The translations under genes and the position numbers were made by a program. A stretch of 64,000 nt of DNA from Micrasema longulum (lineage: Eukaryota > Arthropoda > Insecta > Trichoptera > Brachycentridae), in NCBI GenBank assembly GCA_022494885.1, contig JAGVSM010000464.1, forward strand, positions 62,001-126,000, in the 5' to 3' direction. This document shows, in pieces, positions 9,606-21,690 of the stretch; position 1 is the stretch's first letter; each line of letters opens with the position of its first letter. A model generated the notes under the pieces. It was not told the DNA's origin, ran no database searches, and saw nothing but the letters and a program-made list of their open reading frames with translations.

Positions 9606-10437
9606 TCCACTTTGAACTGCTTTTTTAACCATATAGATATCTATCATACAGGATTACAATTATTCAAAAATAGTGTACTGAAATCTTTTGAATAAAACTC
9701 CATTTTCTCTTACATCACTTCACATTACATACATAAATATTGTTAATTTCAATCAAATTTTTCTTCTGATATTTGTATTACTGTGAAAATCGCTTTTGAA
9801 ATTTTATCAACTAACTTTGGTTTAAAATTTTCTCTTATATTGCTTTTTCGAATTTTAAATATTACTCGCTATACCTGTTATTCCTTCTTTTTTCTCTGCT
9901 GCATTGACATGTTTTTATACTTTTAAACTACTTTTAATTACTTATATTGTATATGTATAAAAATCAGTACACTGCTCTTACTATGTGTCATTAAATTTGA
10001 AGATGTTTTTTAAATTGACATAAATTTATTTTCTTATTTAAAGATTATTTAAAGATTCTTCTCATCGTTTCTTTGAATCCCTTAAAATATGTATGTGTAT
10101 ATTTGTTTTTCGTTTTTAAAAAAATGTTATTATTTTATTTTATTTTTTCATCTAAGTATGTTTTTCATTCTTTATTTTAATTCTTAACTTTTAATTACTT
10201 TTACGAATTTTCTTCATTTTTTTACTTTAATTTTAATTTTTAAACCACTTCTATCTATGTTTATTTTCCTTCTCTTTTTTGTAGTTTAATTAAAAACCTT
10301 ACATATAATTATTATATAATATGGAAACTTCACTGGTCCATTAGAGTTAAGTCTAACTGTGTAAAATATAAAATTATGTAACTGTAATGTATGTTTCCTA
10401 AATAAAAGAAAATAAAAATAAATAAATAAAATAAATA
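9606..10437 (+). mobile_element. AT-rich LINE 3' region inserted in the RT copy
   Basis: Very AT-rich, ending in AAAGAAAATAAAAATAAATAAAT typical of the LINE tails here. Only scraps of coding sequence at the left edge (HRSCSTLNCFF). Limits are approximate. Confidence 0.4.
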
Positions 10438-10790
10438 TACTGATCGATGAACAGCATGGATTTAGATCTGCCAGATCAACCACCTCTTGCCTGGTAGATT
10501 ATACCCAGGTTATTTTCAAAGCACTTGAAGATGGTCAGCAGTTTGACGTTCTCTTTACAGATTTTTCTAAGGCATTTGACAAAGTGGTTCATAAAATTCT
10601 CATATATAAACTATATGCCTTGAAAATAAGAGATCCATTACTCTCATTCATTAAATCGTATCTTACTGGTAGGAAAAAAAATGTTCGGATAAATAACTAT
10701 TTATCAACCAGTGCTGATGTTACATCGGGTGTACCCCAGGGTGCTCATTTGGCACCTCTGCTTTTCAATTAGTTTATTCATCTGTATATA
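10438..10790 (+). pseudogene. Jockey/CR1-type reverse transcriptase, central part
   Basis: Reads LIDEQHGFRSARSTTSCLVD, FDVLFTDFSKAFDKVVH (catalytic motif with FTDFSKAFD), LSFIKSYLTGRKK and TSGVPQGAHLAPLLFN, then a TAG stop. This is the upstream half of the family at 7648. Truncated on both sides, with no active element. Confidence 0.8.
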
Positions 10791-11267
10791 TCGAGACGGT
10801 ATACTTAACTTCTGTACTATCTGTATCTTCCTCGGTATGTTCTACCTACTTATCATATCGACATCATATGATCGAAACAAGCCAATGGAATGACCGCAAA
10901 CAATTACTCCGCGTTCCTTACGTCATTAACATTTAAAATAGTTCTAATTTATATTTTAAATAGGCTTCTATAATAAAAAGGGCCCACTTAAAAGCCATTA
11001 TGAACTCCAATAAATCCCAATTCAAACAAAAAATGCTCGTTTGAACATGAATTTTGCATGTCTTTTGGAAATCACCTAGACGGTACGCTTAACGATCGTC
11101 TATATGTATCTACCAATCGACTACAAAGTCGGCTCCTTTAATGTCTCGATACATACACTCGGAAAGATAGTAAAACAGATGGAAACAATATAATAACTTT
11201 TTTTTTTACAGTGGTAACTTTCTAACGCTTCACCATACACGCTATGCATAGAAATAAGATTCGTCCA
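10791..11267. other. No gene recognised
   Basis: Unassigned AT-rich sequence between the truncated LINE and the THAP-MITE. A poly-T run is at 11201. Confidence 0.35.
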
Positions 11268-11718
11268 GAAACCGCATTCGCGCATCAAACAGAAGGCGAC
11301 TAAACTAATCTTAAACAAGTAGTTTTACGTTTTGACCCATTAGTTTCTTTGTAGACGTCGCTCAGTACGCAACTCCCGAATTAAATTAAACTATGCCGTG
11401 TTGTGTCGTTTTAAAGTGTAGAAATACTGATGGGATGACATTTCATGTGTAAGTAGCAAATGCACGAGTAAGTAGCAAATGCATTTCTTAAAAATGCAAT
11501 TATATTTGCACCTGTCAGATTGCCAAAAAAATACCCTACTTTGCTCATCTAATGAGAGAACTAATGAAAATTGGACCTCGGATTAAACAACGCCGTGGTG
11601 GACATTTGACCGACATTATCTTTAAAATATCAAATATTTTTTAACATGACATAAAAATATCCGTTTAATGTAAAATATATTTTTTTATAATGTAAGTTCA
11701 AAGTTCATTAATTAAATT

Positions 11719-11984
11719 CTCTCTCTCTCATCCCCTTTCCGCACCTAATGGTGCATAGGGAACTGCCTTGGTACACCAATCGCAGCGTGTCTTGATCATA
11801 TTTTTTTTTACATGAAGGCAAGGTGATCAGTCTTACGCTTCAGGTACCAGTCCAGGGACTATGAAATACTCTAGTGTGAAAACACCCTTTAAATAATTTT
11901 TTTATATCAACCATGTCGAGAATCGGACCCGAGACCTCTCGCATGGCAGGCTAACGCCCTGACCATTACACCACGAGGCCGACA
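11719..11984 (-). mobile_element. SINE2, full-length, with target-site duplication
   Basis: The minus-strand head GCCTCGTGGTGTAATGGTCA and B box GGGTCCGATTC are tRNA-like. The body reads CTGGACTGGTACCTGAAGCG and the tail is a GA-repeat (CTCTCTCTCT on plus). AATTAAATT occurs at 11710-11718 and 11985-11993, a clean 9-bp duplication of the THAP-MITE target. Confidence 0.85.
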
Positions 11985-12084
11985 AATTAAATTACTCTTA
12001 TTAAATGACCCTTTACTCATCTTCTATGTTGTGCCAATCAATGTTTCCACGTGTACAATAAAATTTTAGAGAAATGAACAAATT

Positions 12085-12405
12085 AATGAATATGCATCAC
12101 ATTTTGATATATTTAGTTTATCTCTGCCTAACTTAAAAAATAAAGTGACCAACATATTTTTATCAAAAAGAGCAAATCATCTTCAGGAGATTGGGTTGGA
12201 ATAGTTATAATTTGATTGATTAATGTATTTTGTTATTGTATAATTTCTTTAAAATATATATTTATTTCAAGTAATTTATAATGTGTAGAGTACGAGTATA
12301 TTAATATTTCATACTCAATTTATTTTATTTTTTTTTAAGCACTCTTTATACCACATATATGTAAATGGCAGAAATGCCGTAAATAAATAAATAAATGAAT
12401 CATGG
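12085..12405 (+). mobile_element. LINE 3' end
   Basis: A short C-terminal reading (VTNIFLSKRANHLQEIG) then an AT-rich UTR, a GGCA-GAAA-TGCC hairpin at about 12367 and (TAAA)n. A related end with GGCA-GATT-TGCC is near 50880. Confidence 0.5.
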
Positions 12406-12617
12406 AAATGAATGCCTTGACACGGGTTGTGCCCAGTGAGGTATTCATATATTTTTTTAAAGTTTTATTTAAAACGTGAAATAATAATAAATATGCACTT
12501 TCAACAACGAGACTAAAATTAGTGGTTGAAATAAATAAAGTTGGGACACAAAATTCCAAACATTGTCAAAGCGGAACGAAAGGTCTCTTGATGTCTGGCT
12601 TCTGCTAAATGTGTTTT

Positions 12618-13545
12618 CTATTATTATTATTATGGGTAACTTATACAGCGCCATTTTCGTAATAAAATACCTCAAGGGCGTTTTACATAGTGATTCTATT
12701 GTTAAATTAATTTAATTGAAGCTTTTAAATTTGTAATTTAATTAAAACAATTTATTTTGTAGTCACATGCCACGGATTTATTCAAATTATTTAGAGAACA
12801 AGTGGGTTTTAAGTTTTTTCCGAAACATCACTTCACTCTCACAGCCTCGCACCTCTGCTGGGAGAGCATTCCATGCCATAGGGCCTGCGACCGCAAATGC
12901 GCGTTCACTAAATTTAGTGCGCTGTTTGTGTAGAGGTATAATAACTTTTCCTCTCGCCGTAGACGTAGCTGATCTAAGCGTGAGACGCCTGTCAGCTAGT
13001 TTATCTGGAATGCATAGTTCCTTTAGATATTCCGGAGCAGAGTTGTGCAGTGACTTATACATAAGCCAACAGAGTTTGTAATCGACCCTCTGTGAAAAAC
13101 GTAGCCAGTGTAGTTCCCGAAGTAGTGGAGTGATATGACTGGACTTAGAGATTCCGAAAATAAGTCTCGCTGCGGCATTCAATACAGATTGTAGGCGAGT
13201 CATTTTGTTCATTGGTAGACCTGCATAGATACCATTACAATAATCGACTCTAGACACTACAAACGCTTTTATTAATTGACGGGCGGCATCAACCGGCAAA
13301 TTTTTGCGTATGCATTTAATTTGTCTCAGCTGGTAGAAGTATGACCTTATCGTTCTACTAATTTGAGCGTCAAGAGAAAGGTCAGAATTGAGTAAAACTC
13401 CCAGCAGTTTAACGGTGGGTAAAGCGGTACTCCCTACATTGGGTAGAGCCGTATCCTGGATCAAATTCTGTCGTCTGGCTGAAGCCACCCACAGTTGTTC
13501 AGTTTTTAATGGGTTTAATGTTAGTCTGTTTTTAAAGTTTTAACC
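12618..13545 (-). pseudogene. L2/CR1-like LINE, reverse transcriptase C-terminal half
   Basis: An open minus-strand frame of over 230 codons reads VKLLGVLLNSDLSLDAQIS, FVVSRVDYCNGIYAGLP, LQSVLNAAARLIFG, LLRELHWLRFSQRVDYK and ends FRKKLKTHLFSK. These are the conserved end of L2/CR1 reverse transcriptases. The 3' tail holds CCTCAAGGGCG (one arm of the hairpin intact at 37.63 kb). The catalytic part is absent, but the retained frame is undamaged, so insertion is fairly young. Confidence 0.85.
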
Positions 13546-13869
13546 TTACATTTGTGTTATGATTATATTTTTCCCATCTGGCAACGTTGCGTGCCGCGTT
13601 CACGAATGCGCGCGGCAAAGTGGGGCAGAGTGATTCAAATATGATTCTACGCTCTGGACTATTCTTAATTCTATGACGCTGTTCGTAGCCGAATGTAAAA
13701 GTTAAATTTTAAGCGAATGAAAGGAATGATTGGTATCTATAATGCAACTAGTAGAAGCTATCGCTAAAAAGGCCGCGGCGATGCTCATTCAATCTAATTT
13801 TCAGATTTCTCGCGATTCGGCCAGTACCGAATAAATCTAAATGTCTTGTGTGGCTGTGATGCACACTAG

Positions 13870-14645
13870 TCGACATATTGCACTGCTATTTGGTCTCCTG
13901 TTTATAAATTAAATATGAATAGAATCGAGAGTGTTCAAAAAAAATTCCTGAAAAAACTAGAATACAAATTTCATTTGCATTTTCCAAATTATTTAGCTTC
14001 ATTAAAATTTTATAACCTTGTTTCATTAGCACACAGAAGAGATATGTTTGATCAGATCCTGCTTTATAAAATTGTCAATAAAAAATTCGATTCCCCAGAA
14101 CTCATTAATCTACTTGCCTACCGTGTCCCCTCCAGGCCGACTAGACTCTCTGATAATTTCTATATTCGTAAATTTAAAACTAATCATCGGAAACATTCTA
14201 CGATCCCTCGTATAGGTGAAACATTTAACAACAAATTTAATAGTCTTGATATATTTAACACTCCATACAATATGTACAGAAGAGAATTAATAGGCTTAAT
14301 TCATGCTCTTCATTCATAATTCATTTAATCATTAAATCAAATGCAATTTTCCACTCTCACTTTCCTTCAATCATCCTTTACCACTCCTTATCAATTTCCT
14401 TCTTTTCCTTTTCACTATCTCCTTGTTTTGTCCATATTTATCTTATTTTAATATATAGTATATTTACTATTTATATAGTTTAAACTTCAAGCCGTCGTCG
14501 CTTTATTACAGTATTATTTAGTGAATACATATAATTGGATGGCAGGCTCTACTATGTATACATTATATATATATATATATTTAATATTCATTTAACCTGT
14601 ACATCTGTTTGTATTCGAAATAAATAAAATAAAATAAAATAAAAA
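13870..14645 (+). mobile_element. LINE 3' end with intact C-terminal frame
   Basis: Reads MNRIESVQKKFLKKLEYKF, YNLVSLAHRRDMFDQILLYK, PSRPTRLSDNFYIRKFK and ends YRRELIGLIHALHS at 14319. This is the C-terminal region of a jockey-like reverse transcriptase. A UTR with a pyrimidine-rich run and a (TA)n stretch follows, then AAATAAAATAAAATAAAAT. Its UTR recurs inverted at 2240-2480 and 15535-15660. Confidence 0.75.
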
Positions 14646-14879
14646 ACATATGGCACAGGACTTGATATATCTCTCTTAATTTTTTAAATTATGAATTCGT
14701 ATTTTTTAAATTCTTCCATCTGTTGATTTAAGTTAAGAAAACTGTAGTCTGGCGAAACGAACGCAAAATGAGGAAATCATACGATTTTGCCATTTTAAAA
14801 CAAATGTTTTTTTTAAATCGCGCAGTATAAAAAAAATAACAAACATAATTTACATAAAAAAATATTTTCCGAAGGTGTT

Positions 14880-15165
14880 TCTGTTAAAAAAAATACTTTA
14901 AAGTTTTATGTAACAAAAATATAATTACTTTTAGACCGGCAGATTACGCCATTTCAAATTTAGACTAAACTTAGGTATCTGGGATCTCAATAAAGACTAA
15001 TAACTGAACAACAATTAGTCGTAATTATTTGAAGATATTAGATTTAACATAAAAGTGGCGGCAGTCGAATTTTAATTTTTTGTTTTTGAAAAAAAATACA
15101 AGCATTTTAAATCACAAACATTTTTGTGACATTATCCTTTATTTCTACTTAAAATTATGCCTTCA
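14880..15165 (-). repeat. Unclassified dispersed repeat, copy 2
   Basis: Inverted relative to 1015-1258; shares AGACTAAACTTAGGTATCTG and ACATTTTTGTGACATT. No ORF or ends defined. Confidence 0.55.
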
Positions 15166-15394
15166 GTAATACTTGAAAAAAAATATTATTGAAATACTTT
15201 AGTTAAAACCTTTTTTTTTTAGGATTTTTTATTTTATTTTTTAAATTCTGGTTGTAATATTCAATTAAAAATACTTATTGACTTTTTCGTGACTTTCAGA
15301 CCAGCCCTTTCGAAACGATTTTCCATTTTTAAAACTTGTTTATGGATCAATTGGTTTTATTTATACTTCTATCAAACGAATCTCTTCACAACAA

Positions 15395-15530
15395 TAAAGG
15401 TTTCAGTTCTTTAACTTCACTGAAATCAACAGATGGAAAAATTGAAGAAATATGGACGTTCAAACATAGGCAAAAAAATTGAATGTTAGATAGTGTATAA
15501 AGTGCCCCACTTAGACTTCCATATTTATTT
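15395..15530 (-). repeat. FB1 fragment
   Basis: AGGTTTCAGTTCTTTAACTT, ATCAACAGATGGAAAAATTG and CGTTCAAACATAGGC match the minus orientation of FB1; ends ACTTCCATAT. Confidence 0.55.
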
Positions 15531-15534
15531 TATT

Positions 15535-15660
15535 TTATTTCGAATACAAACAGATGTACAGGTTTAATAAATATAAATAAAAACTATAAAAAAATGTAAA
15601 AGTTGTAGGGCCTGCCATCCTACAATATGTATTCACTAAATTATACTACAATAAAGCTTT
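15535..15660 (-). mobile_element. LINE 3' tail
   Basis: ATACAAACAGATGTACAGG and GGCCTGCCATCC are the inverted end of the LINE at 13.87-14.65 kb. Confidence 0.55.
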
Positions 15661-15664
15661 TCAA

Positions 15665-16460
15665 GTCTATTTATTAAAGTTTATCTCTATCTTTGCATAC
15701 AGACTTATCGTGCACGCACGCCGATTATTCCTACTCTCTACATGTCCATCTTCAAGTATTTGATAGACTTGATCGCGCCACGTCTTTCTCGGTCTTCCTC
15801 GTTTTCTGCATCCATCAACATTCGCATTGCAGATCCTTTTGGCCGTTCTTTCGCTGTCCATTCGCTCTACATGTCCAAACCAAAGCAACGCCCCTTTCTT
15901 GATTCTGTCGATAATGCGTGTCTCAGCCTTACACAGTTCACGGATCTCGACATTTGTACACCTATCATACATCGTTTTACTACACATTCGCCTAGGAGAA
16001 AGCATTTTCACGGCATTCAGCCTGCTTTCATCCCAGTTTTTCCGAGTCCATACATCAGGGTCGGGACCGGGACTCAATTGTGAACTGATAATTTTGCCTC
16101 TTCCGACAAACATTTACTTGCCAAGTTTGATTTAAGTGCACCGCTCACTCTGTTCCCGGCGCTCACCCTCCTTTCAATATCTTTCTCAGTAATTCCATCT
16201 CTAGGAAACATACTTCCTAGATACACAAATTCATCTACCTGTTTTAGAATAACCTAATTCACATTTAGTCATACTATCATTCCTTTCAAAAACTACATTC
16301 GCCTGAGAGATCGCGTTTCAACAGCATTTAACCTACTTTCATCATAATTTTTCCAATTCCATACTTCTCTCTCATACATTAGAGTTGGCACTAGAACTCC
16401 ATTGTGAACTGCTAGTTTAGCCTCCTGCGATAAACATTTGTTTGCCAAAGTAGAATTTAG
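15665..16460 (-). mobile_element. RTE-like LINE 3' region, same chimera as at 3.7 kb
   Basis: Minus-strand reading: WTRKNWDESRLNAVKM, MYDRCTNVEIRELCKAETR, GALLWFGHVERMDSERTAKR, CRKRGRPRKTWRDQVYQILE. Upstream it has a second RT piece ending in the TCTCTCAGGCGAATGTAG / TTTTTGAAAGGAA junction seen at 4020-4050. The 3' end is cut before the usual terminus and abuts the LINE tail. Confidence 0.75.
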
Positions 16461-17137
16461 AAATATTAAATACTAAATATTATGTATAAAAGTAGATTGC
16501 ATGATAATAGAACAAAAAAAACAAATATAATTTTATGCAATTATGTTAATTAATAATATAAAAATAAATATATATGTTTTAAACTTACCGTGAAACTTAA
16601 GATGCTGTTTTATCTTTTACTCCAAAGTTTTTTAAATGTCACTTTGATTCACTTAAAAGTCACTTCACTTAAAATGTCAAAAACAAATTAATTAAAATTA
16701 TATTTTAAAATACAAATTTACATACTAAGGTGTTAAAAATATTGTGGCATAGTGATTGCGTATTTAAACTGATATATTTTTCATCTGGGTTCAATTTCAA
16801 ATCAGTTAAAACGTGACAAGTTTTGTTTTTTGTATCGGCAAATGGACGACAGATATTTCATTAATATTTAATTATTTTTAAAACATATTTATATTACCAT
16901 GTTCAAAATTTGAAAAAAAAAAACAATTATTAATTTTTAATACGCAAATTACTAACACGAAATTTATTTTTGAAGCATTTTATATTTGTATAAGTTATTA
17001 AAAAAAACTTAAACTTAGAAAATAATTCAAATAAAAACATTAATTATGTTTTTAATTCCGAATCTTCAAAGCCAGAATCCCGGATGAGTGACTTCGACTA
17101 GATGGCTATTGTTTTAAAAAATCGAGTGGAAATAAGT
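16461..17137. other. AT-rich stretch, nothing recognised
   Basis: No ORF, RNA gene or shared repeat identified. Confidence 0.4.
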
Positions 17138-17265
17138 CCGCCTCGCGGTGTAGTGGTTGGCACGTTAGCCTACCGTGCTCGAGGTGCCAGGGACGCGCAA
17201 TGTTGACTTCAAATTTGCAATGTTTCAAATCACATTTTCTATGTAACACAAATGATCACGATAAA
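17138..17265 (+). mobile_element. SINE2-like head, degenerate
   Basis: GTCCGCCTCGCGGTGTAGTG, TTGGCACGTTAGCCTACCGT is a tRNA-like 5' part with A box. The B box is destroyed. Followed by SINE2-like ACACAAATGATCACGATAA. Confidence 0.45.
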
Positions 17266-17721
17266 CTGTAATTAAAGACCTTTTTAACAAAGCGAAATAT
17301 CTACAATAAGTAACATTTTCAGGATTAGGTTTTTTGAGATAAAAAAATAATTACGAGGATTTTAACAAAACCAAAAATACTATTTTATAGAGAATCTACA
17401 TCCTAAATTATATACTGGAAATTAATATTGTAGATGGATTGTAATTGTTCATTAAAAAAATCCAAATTTTCAGAATTATCACAAAAACGCAATTTCTACA
17501 TATTTTGTGATAGAAATATAGAAAACTTGATTTTTTTATTTTTTTGCAAATTTACTTTTGCATGAAAACACTATTAACTGTTTTTTTCGTTATATTTTAT
17601 ATGCCTACATATACATATGTACAGATTTGTCATTTCTGAAATATTTTCATATAATTTTTATAATTTATTTTTTTAACAAAAATGCGTTCTAAATAATTAA
17701 ATTTCCAAATATTTAAATTTT
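17266..17721. other. AT-rich stretch, nothing recognised
   Basis: No supported feature between the SINE remnant and the palindrome. Confidence 0.4.
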
Positions 17722-17968
17722 GGGGCCATTTTCAACGAGTTGTAAATAACTCACTATTAGAAAATGGGAATCAAGTGAGTTCGAAACTCGGACCTTTGAC
17801 CGACAAGCCACGGGACCACAATCCGATAATTACACAATTAAATGAAATCGGGTTGTGGTCCTGTGGCTAGTGTCTCGGACTCACGGACCAAAGGTCCATG
17901 GTTCGAAACCCCAACTTGATTTCCATTTTCTAATAGTGAGTTATTTACAACTCGTTGAAAATGGCCTT
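17722..17968. repeat. Large palindrome of two inverted tRNA-like SINE3 heads
   Basis: GGCCATTTTCAACGAGTTG opens the left arm and CAACTCGTTGAAAATGGCC closes the right. The arms of about 110 bases stay complementary through TTATTTACAACTC and the tRNA-like parts. The right arm on plus has TGGCTAGTGTCTCGG (A-box-like) and GGTTCGAAACC (B box). The left arm has the matching minus-strand copy. A single-arm copy lies at 46826-46966. Confidence 0.75.
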
Positions 17969-18689
17969 CAAAATTAAATATTTGGGTAAAACATAAAAAC
18001 GCAAATATTTATTTAAAAAAAATAAAAAAAATATTATCCAATTTGATCGCCACAAAATTTTATTTCACCAGTCGATAAATCTCATATAAAAGAATTTCAA
18101 GTAGTTTGTAAATATTTCGCTTAATAAAAACTGTCGTAAATTGGAGCACGAATTCAGTGCTGTATACACCACAGCGGTGCGGACACGGAAAAAAATATCT
18201 ATTTTAAAAAAACTATTTAATAAATATAAATTATTTTCAAAACGTTTAAATGAAATCAAAGTATTTTATATCTTCGCGAATATTTTTAAACAACTGTAGC
18301 CCACAATTTTTTTAGTAACTAAAAAAAAATAGCGATTTGTAAAATTGTATTTTTAAAATTTATTTAATTATATTTTTATTACACACGGTTTGAATGCGCG
18401 ACAGGTTTAACACTTGTTTGAACCTCGCGAAATGAACTCTGGAGAGAGAATGAACGTTATTTTCTCATGCATATGGTTTTTATTATCTGATCCATGATGC
18501 AGGTGTGCTAAACACGCTTAACATTTAAAAAATAATTTTTATTAAAAAAAATTGAACGTATTTTTACGAAACAGGTTAAACAAAATAAAATAAAACAAAC
18601 AGGTAAAAGAAACGAAAAGAAAAAATAAATAAAATTATTTTCAGTTTGTCTAAATTTTTGTGAAATCGACTGAAATCGACTGGACTCCC
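17969..18689. other. AT-rich stretch, nothing recognised
   Basis: No gene or repeat identified. Confidence 0.4.
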
Positions 18690-18775
18690 TGGGGAGCTGT
18701 TAATATTACAACAGAGATAAATAACATTTTAGAGAAGGGAACATAAAAGTCTACGCATCTACAGTGCTCATGACT
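18690..18775 (+). repeat. FB1 fragment
   Basis: ACTCCCTGGGGAGCTGTTAA, then ACAACAGAGATAAATAACAT and CATCTACAGTGCTCATGAC: left arm of FB1, truncated. Confidence 0.5.
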
Positions 18776-20534
18776 ATAAATGAAATAATTTAATATAATT
18801 GCATTAGCAAAATAGTAAGGAGGATCTAATACAAAAAAGTGAAAATTAAATTACAATTACTATGGCGACTGCTTTTCTTGACATTTGGCTCGCTACCGCC
18901 GGCTAAATGCAACAAATTGCGTGATAAATAATAATAGCAGTTTCGGAATATTTTCCATATTTACACCGGTGAAATTCAAATATGTGATTGCACAGCAGGA
19001 TTATACGTCACGAAACGTAATTATTTTGATATTTTATATTAGGTGTTTGCGGATGTTGCATTTTGATCGTGAATACGATAAACAACCATGGTGAGAAAGT
19101 TTTATCACGACGTTCATTAGCACATCGATAGTTATTTGTGATTGAACTACTCTACGTTATACTCAAATTATGGGTTACAGAAAAAAGTTTTTTGTAAGAA
19201 TGATAATTAATTGTTAATAATATAATAAAATATTGTATAATATGTAATATTTTTCAAATCAATTATAATTATTTTTAATCTACATTAAATTTAGTATGAA
19301 AAATCGAAGCAATATAATACACGAACCTGCTGACGAGTTGTATGCCTTTTTTAAGACTATTTTGTAAAAATATTTTTTTCAATAAAAAAAGTATAAAACT
19401 AATGAATAACAAGTTACAAATAAAATAAAATAAAAGATCACTAGAAAATAAAACTGATTAAAAAAATTAAGATTAAATTTAGTAAAATAAAGTACATAAA
19501 TAGACATAAGATAATATTATTTTAAAAGCAGTAAAACAAAACGTTATTTTTATATTTTTATTTATTGAGGAAAAACAACAGTTGTTATATAAGAATACAA
19601 AATATAAAAAATAGTACATACATCCAGTTAAAGTTTTTCACAAATATAATGAGAGAACATGTTACACAGTAAAGAGAAAAATAATATATTTTATAAGATA
19701 TGAGAAAAAAAAAAAGAACTCGTAAGAAGGTTAAGGGATGAGGAAATACAGTGGAGGAGAGGAGGAGAGCGATTTCTATAATATAGTTGACCAGTTCAAA
19801 ATTTTGATATTATAATAAAATAAACATAATTAGCTATAGTTCATAAGATTATTTTTATTTTCTACTTAAGTACCTTGAATTATATAACTATATAAGGATA
19901 TTCAATCCAAATAATCTTCACATTCGTTTGAAAATGCCCTAATAAGGCGAAACAATTGTCACGAAGTTTTTATTTTTATATGTTTATATTTGTAAAAATA
20001 AAATAAAGTGTTCAGTAGACTCAAATCAGTGTTTGATTTCCAATTATAGTTTAAATATGGAGTTCTACAAAATAAACACCAAATCAATCAATAAAGGAAA
20101 TTTTTCTCAAATTTCTAAGACAAGGTTTATTTAAAAGCAGTAAAACATACGGAACAAAGTCCGTATAAAATTAATCAACACAAAATAAAATAAATAAGAT
20201 AAAACGAGACAAAATACAAAAAAAAAAAAAAAAGTTTTATTAATAAAACAAAGTAAAATTATAAAAAACCAGCTGAATAAATAAAAACCAAAAAAAGGCA
20301 AATGAAATATATTTGTTATAATTTTGCAGTCATTTTCCAAAAAATAATCATTTTCTGACCGATCGATGGACACCCCTGTAAAAGCCTGATGATCGCACCT
20401 TATAGTGAAAATTTTCTCCTTCCTGTTTGAATGGAATGGTTTTTCAAAGCGAGCTCTGTTCAAATAATTAATTTAAATTAAATTGTTATCCTAAATTTGC
20501 ATCAGCAGATAGGTTAAACGTTTTTGAGAACGAA
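18776..20534. other. Long AT-rich stretch with possible old retroposon ends
   Basis: No coding region is supported. Bases 19926-19958 read TTTGAAAATGCCCTAATAAG then GCGAAAC. This GCC/GGC stem before GAAAC resembles a decayed Penelope hammerhead. TTAAAAGCAGTAAAAC is repeated at 19523 and 20130. The region 19560-19800 looks like a LINE 3' UTR on minus. Confidence 0.3.
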
Positions 20535-21150
20535 TATGAAAATCGAGGCATTTACAGGGCTTATGACCTGTCATTGGCTGATTTAAGTGACCATTTTACT
20601 CACTGTGTAACATTTACCATTCTGCCTGTGATAAAACATCTGTATTTCCAAAACTCTTCCATCTGATGAATCTCACCCACGTGATAAAGTTATCAGGTCT
20701 TTCTTTTTACCACAAAGGGCCAGGAGGCCCAAATACAGTGGTGAATTACATCACGGAACACCCAGGCTTGAGAAAAATTACATTTTGATTTTTGTGTTCT
20801 CACCGGGAATCGAACCCGGAATTTTACATGTGTGAGTCAAGCGTACGGAGGCTGCCAGAAAAAAACTTTAGAAAAGTCAACAGATGGAAGAGTTGAGGAA
20901 ATGTGGATGTTTAAACATAGGCAGTATGGTGAATGCTACACAGTGTGTAAAGTGGCCACTTAAGCTAGCCAATGACAGGTCATAGGCCCTGTAAATGCCT
21001 AGACTCTCATATTCCCTTCTCGAAAATGTTTTCCCTCTCTGTTGCCACAAATTCAAATATGAATAACTCCCTTGGGAGAAAATCCAGCCAATCAATCCAA
21101 GCATTTGGACATACTCAAAACATTGTTGACGTAGATAGTTATTTGTGACT
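20535..21150. repeat. FB1 inverted pair split by a SINE1
   Basis: The left part (20535-20700, plus) has ACAGGGCTTATGACCTGTCA; the right part (20862-21150, minus) has TGACAGGTCATAGGCCCTGT and TTGGACATACTCAAAACATTG. SINE1 sits between them at 20705-20860, probably at the loop of the original foldback. Confidence 0.65.
20705..20860 (-). mobile_element. SINE1 (tRNA-derived)
   Basis: Contains GGCCAGGAGGCCCAAATACA, GGAACACCCAGGCTTGAG, TTCTCACCGGGAATCGAACC and GTGTGAGTCAAGCGT. The B box is read on minus as GGTTCGATTCCC. A piece of the A-box region is deleted (AAGCGTACGGAGGC). Confidence 0.75.
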
Positions 21151-21690
21151 GAGCTACAGCGCGGCATTACCCTCCGCCCTCCTAAACTCAGACCGCGACA
21201 GACTCCGCTTAACTCAGACGATTAATTTTTATTAAGAAATAACTATACCCGGTTTAACTATTTATAAGCGATATAAAAAAAGGTTACTTATTAAAATATT
21301 TATTACCTAGAATAACAATTCACAGGTTATTTCATGCGTTATTTTTTTAAACAGTCAACACTTATATGTGCGCGTGCGCAGTTACTTTTACAACAACACA
21401 AACAAACGTCAAAGTCAAATCGAGACTACTGTCAGTGTAATGGGAACATGGAGAAAACCGTAAGAAAAAGAAATAAAAATTATGAAGAAGAGAAGTTAAA
21501 AACGAATTCTATAGTTTATTCGTGTTTCTTTTTTATCACAATAATTTCAAACACATACAAACATATAACATTTTGGATATTATTTAAACAAATAATTAAA
21601 AATCACTTGAATCGCATTGAGAGGATCGCAGGACTTCGGAATCGTTTAAAATTGAAAAAAAACTGATAAACTATCCATTTTGATTACCGA
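21151..21690. other. No gene recognised
   Basis: A 110-codon plus frame (21334-21666) lacks any recognisable domain and is Lys-rich by base composition. No support for a gene. Confidence 0.3.

Larger units (their letters stand above)
11268..13668 (+). mobile_element. THAP-exon MITE, split by later insertions
   Basis: The left part (11268-12085) starts GTCCAGAAACCGCATTCGCG and carries ATGCCGTGTTGTGTCGTTTT, translating MPCCVVLKCRN. This is the first two zinc ligands of a THAP domain, soon broken. The right part resumes at about 13548 (GTTATGATTATATTTTTCCC) and ends GCTCTGGACTATTC at 13668. The uninterrupted copy at 42744-43466 shows both parts joined, so SINE2 (11719-11984), a LINE end (12085-12405) and an L2-like LINE (12618-13545) arrived later. 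Confidence 0.7.

Noticed and set aside
20131..20463. 110-codon minus ORF rich in Phe
   Set aside because: Composition is explained by poly-A on the plus strand; no domain, start context or conservation.
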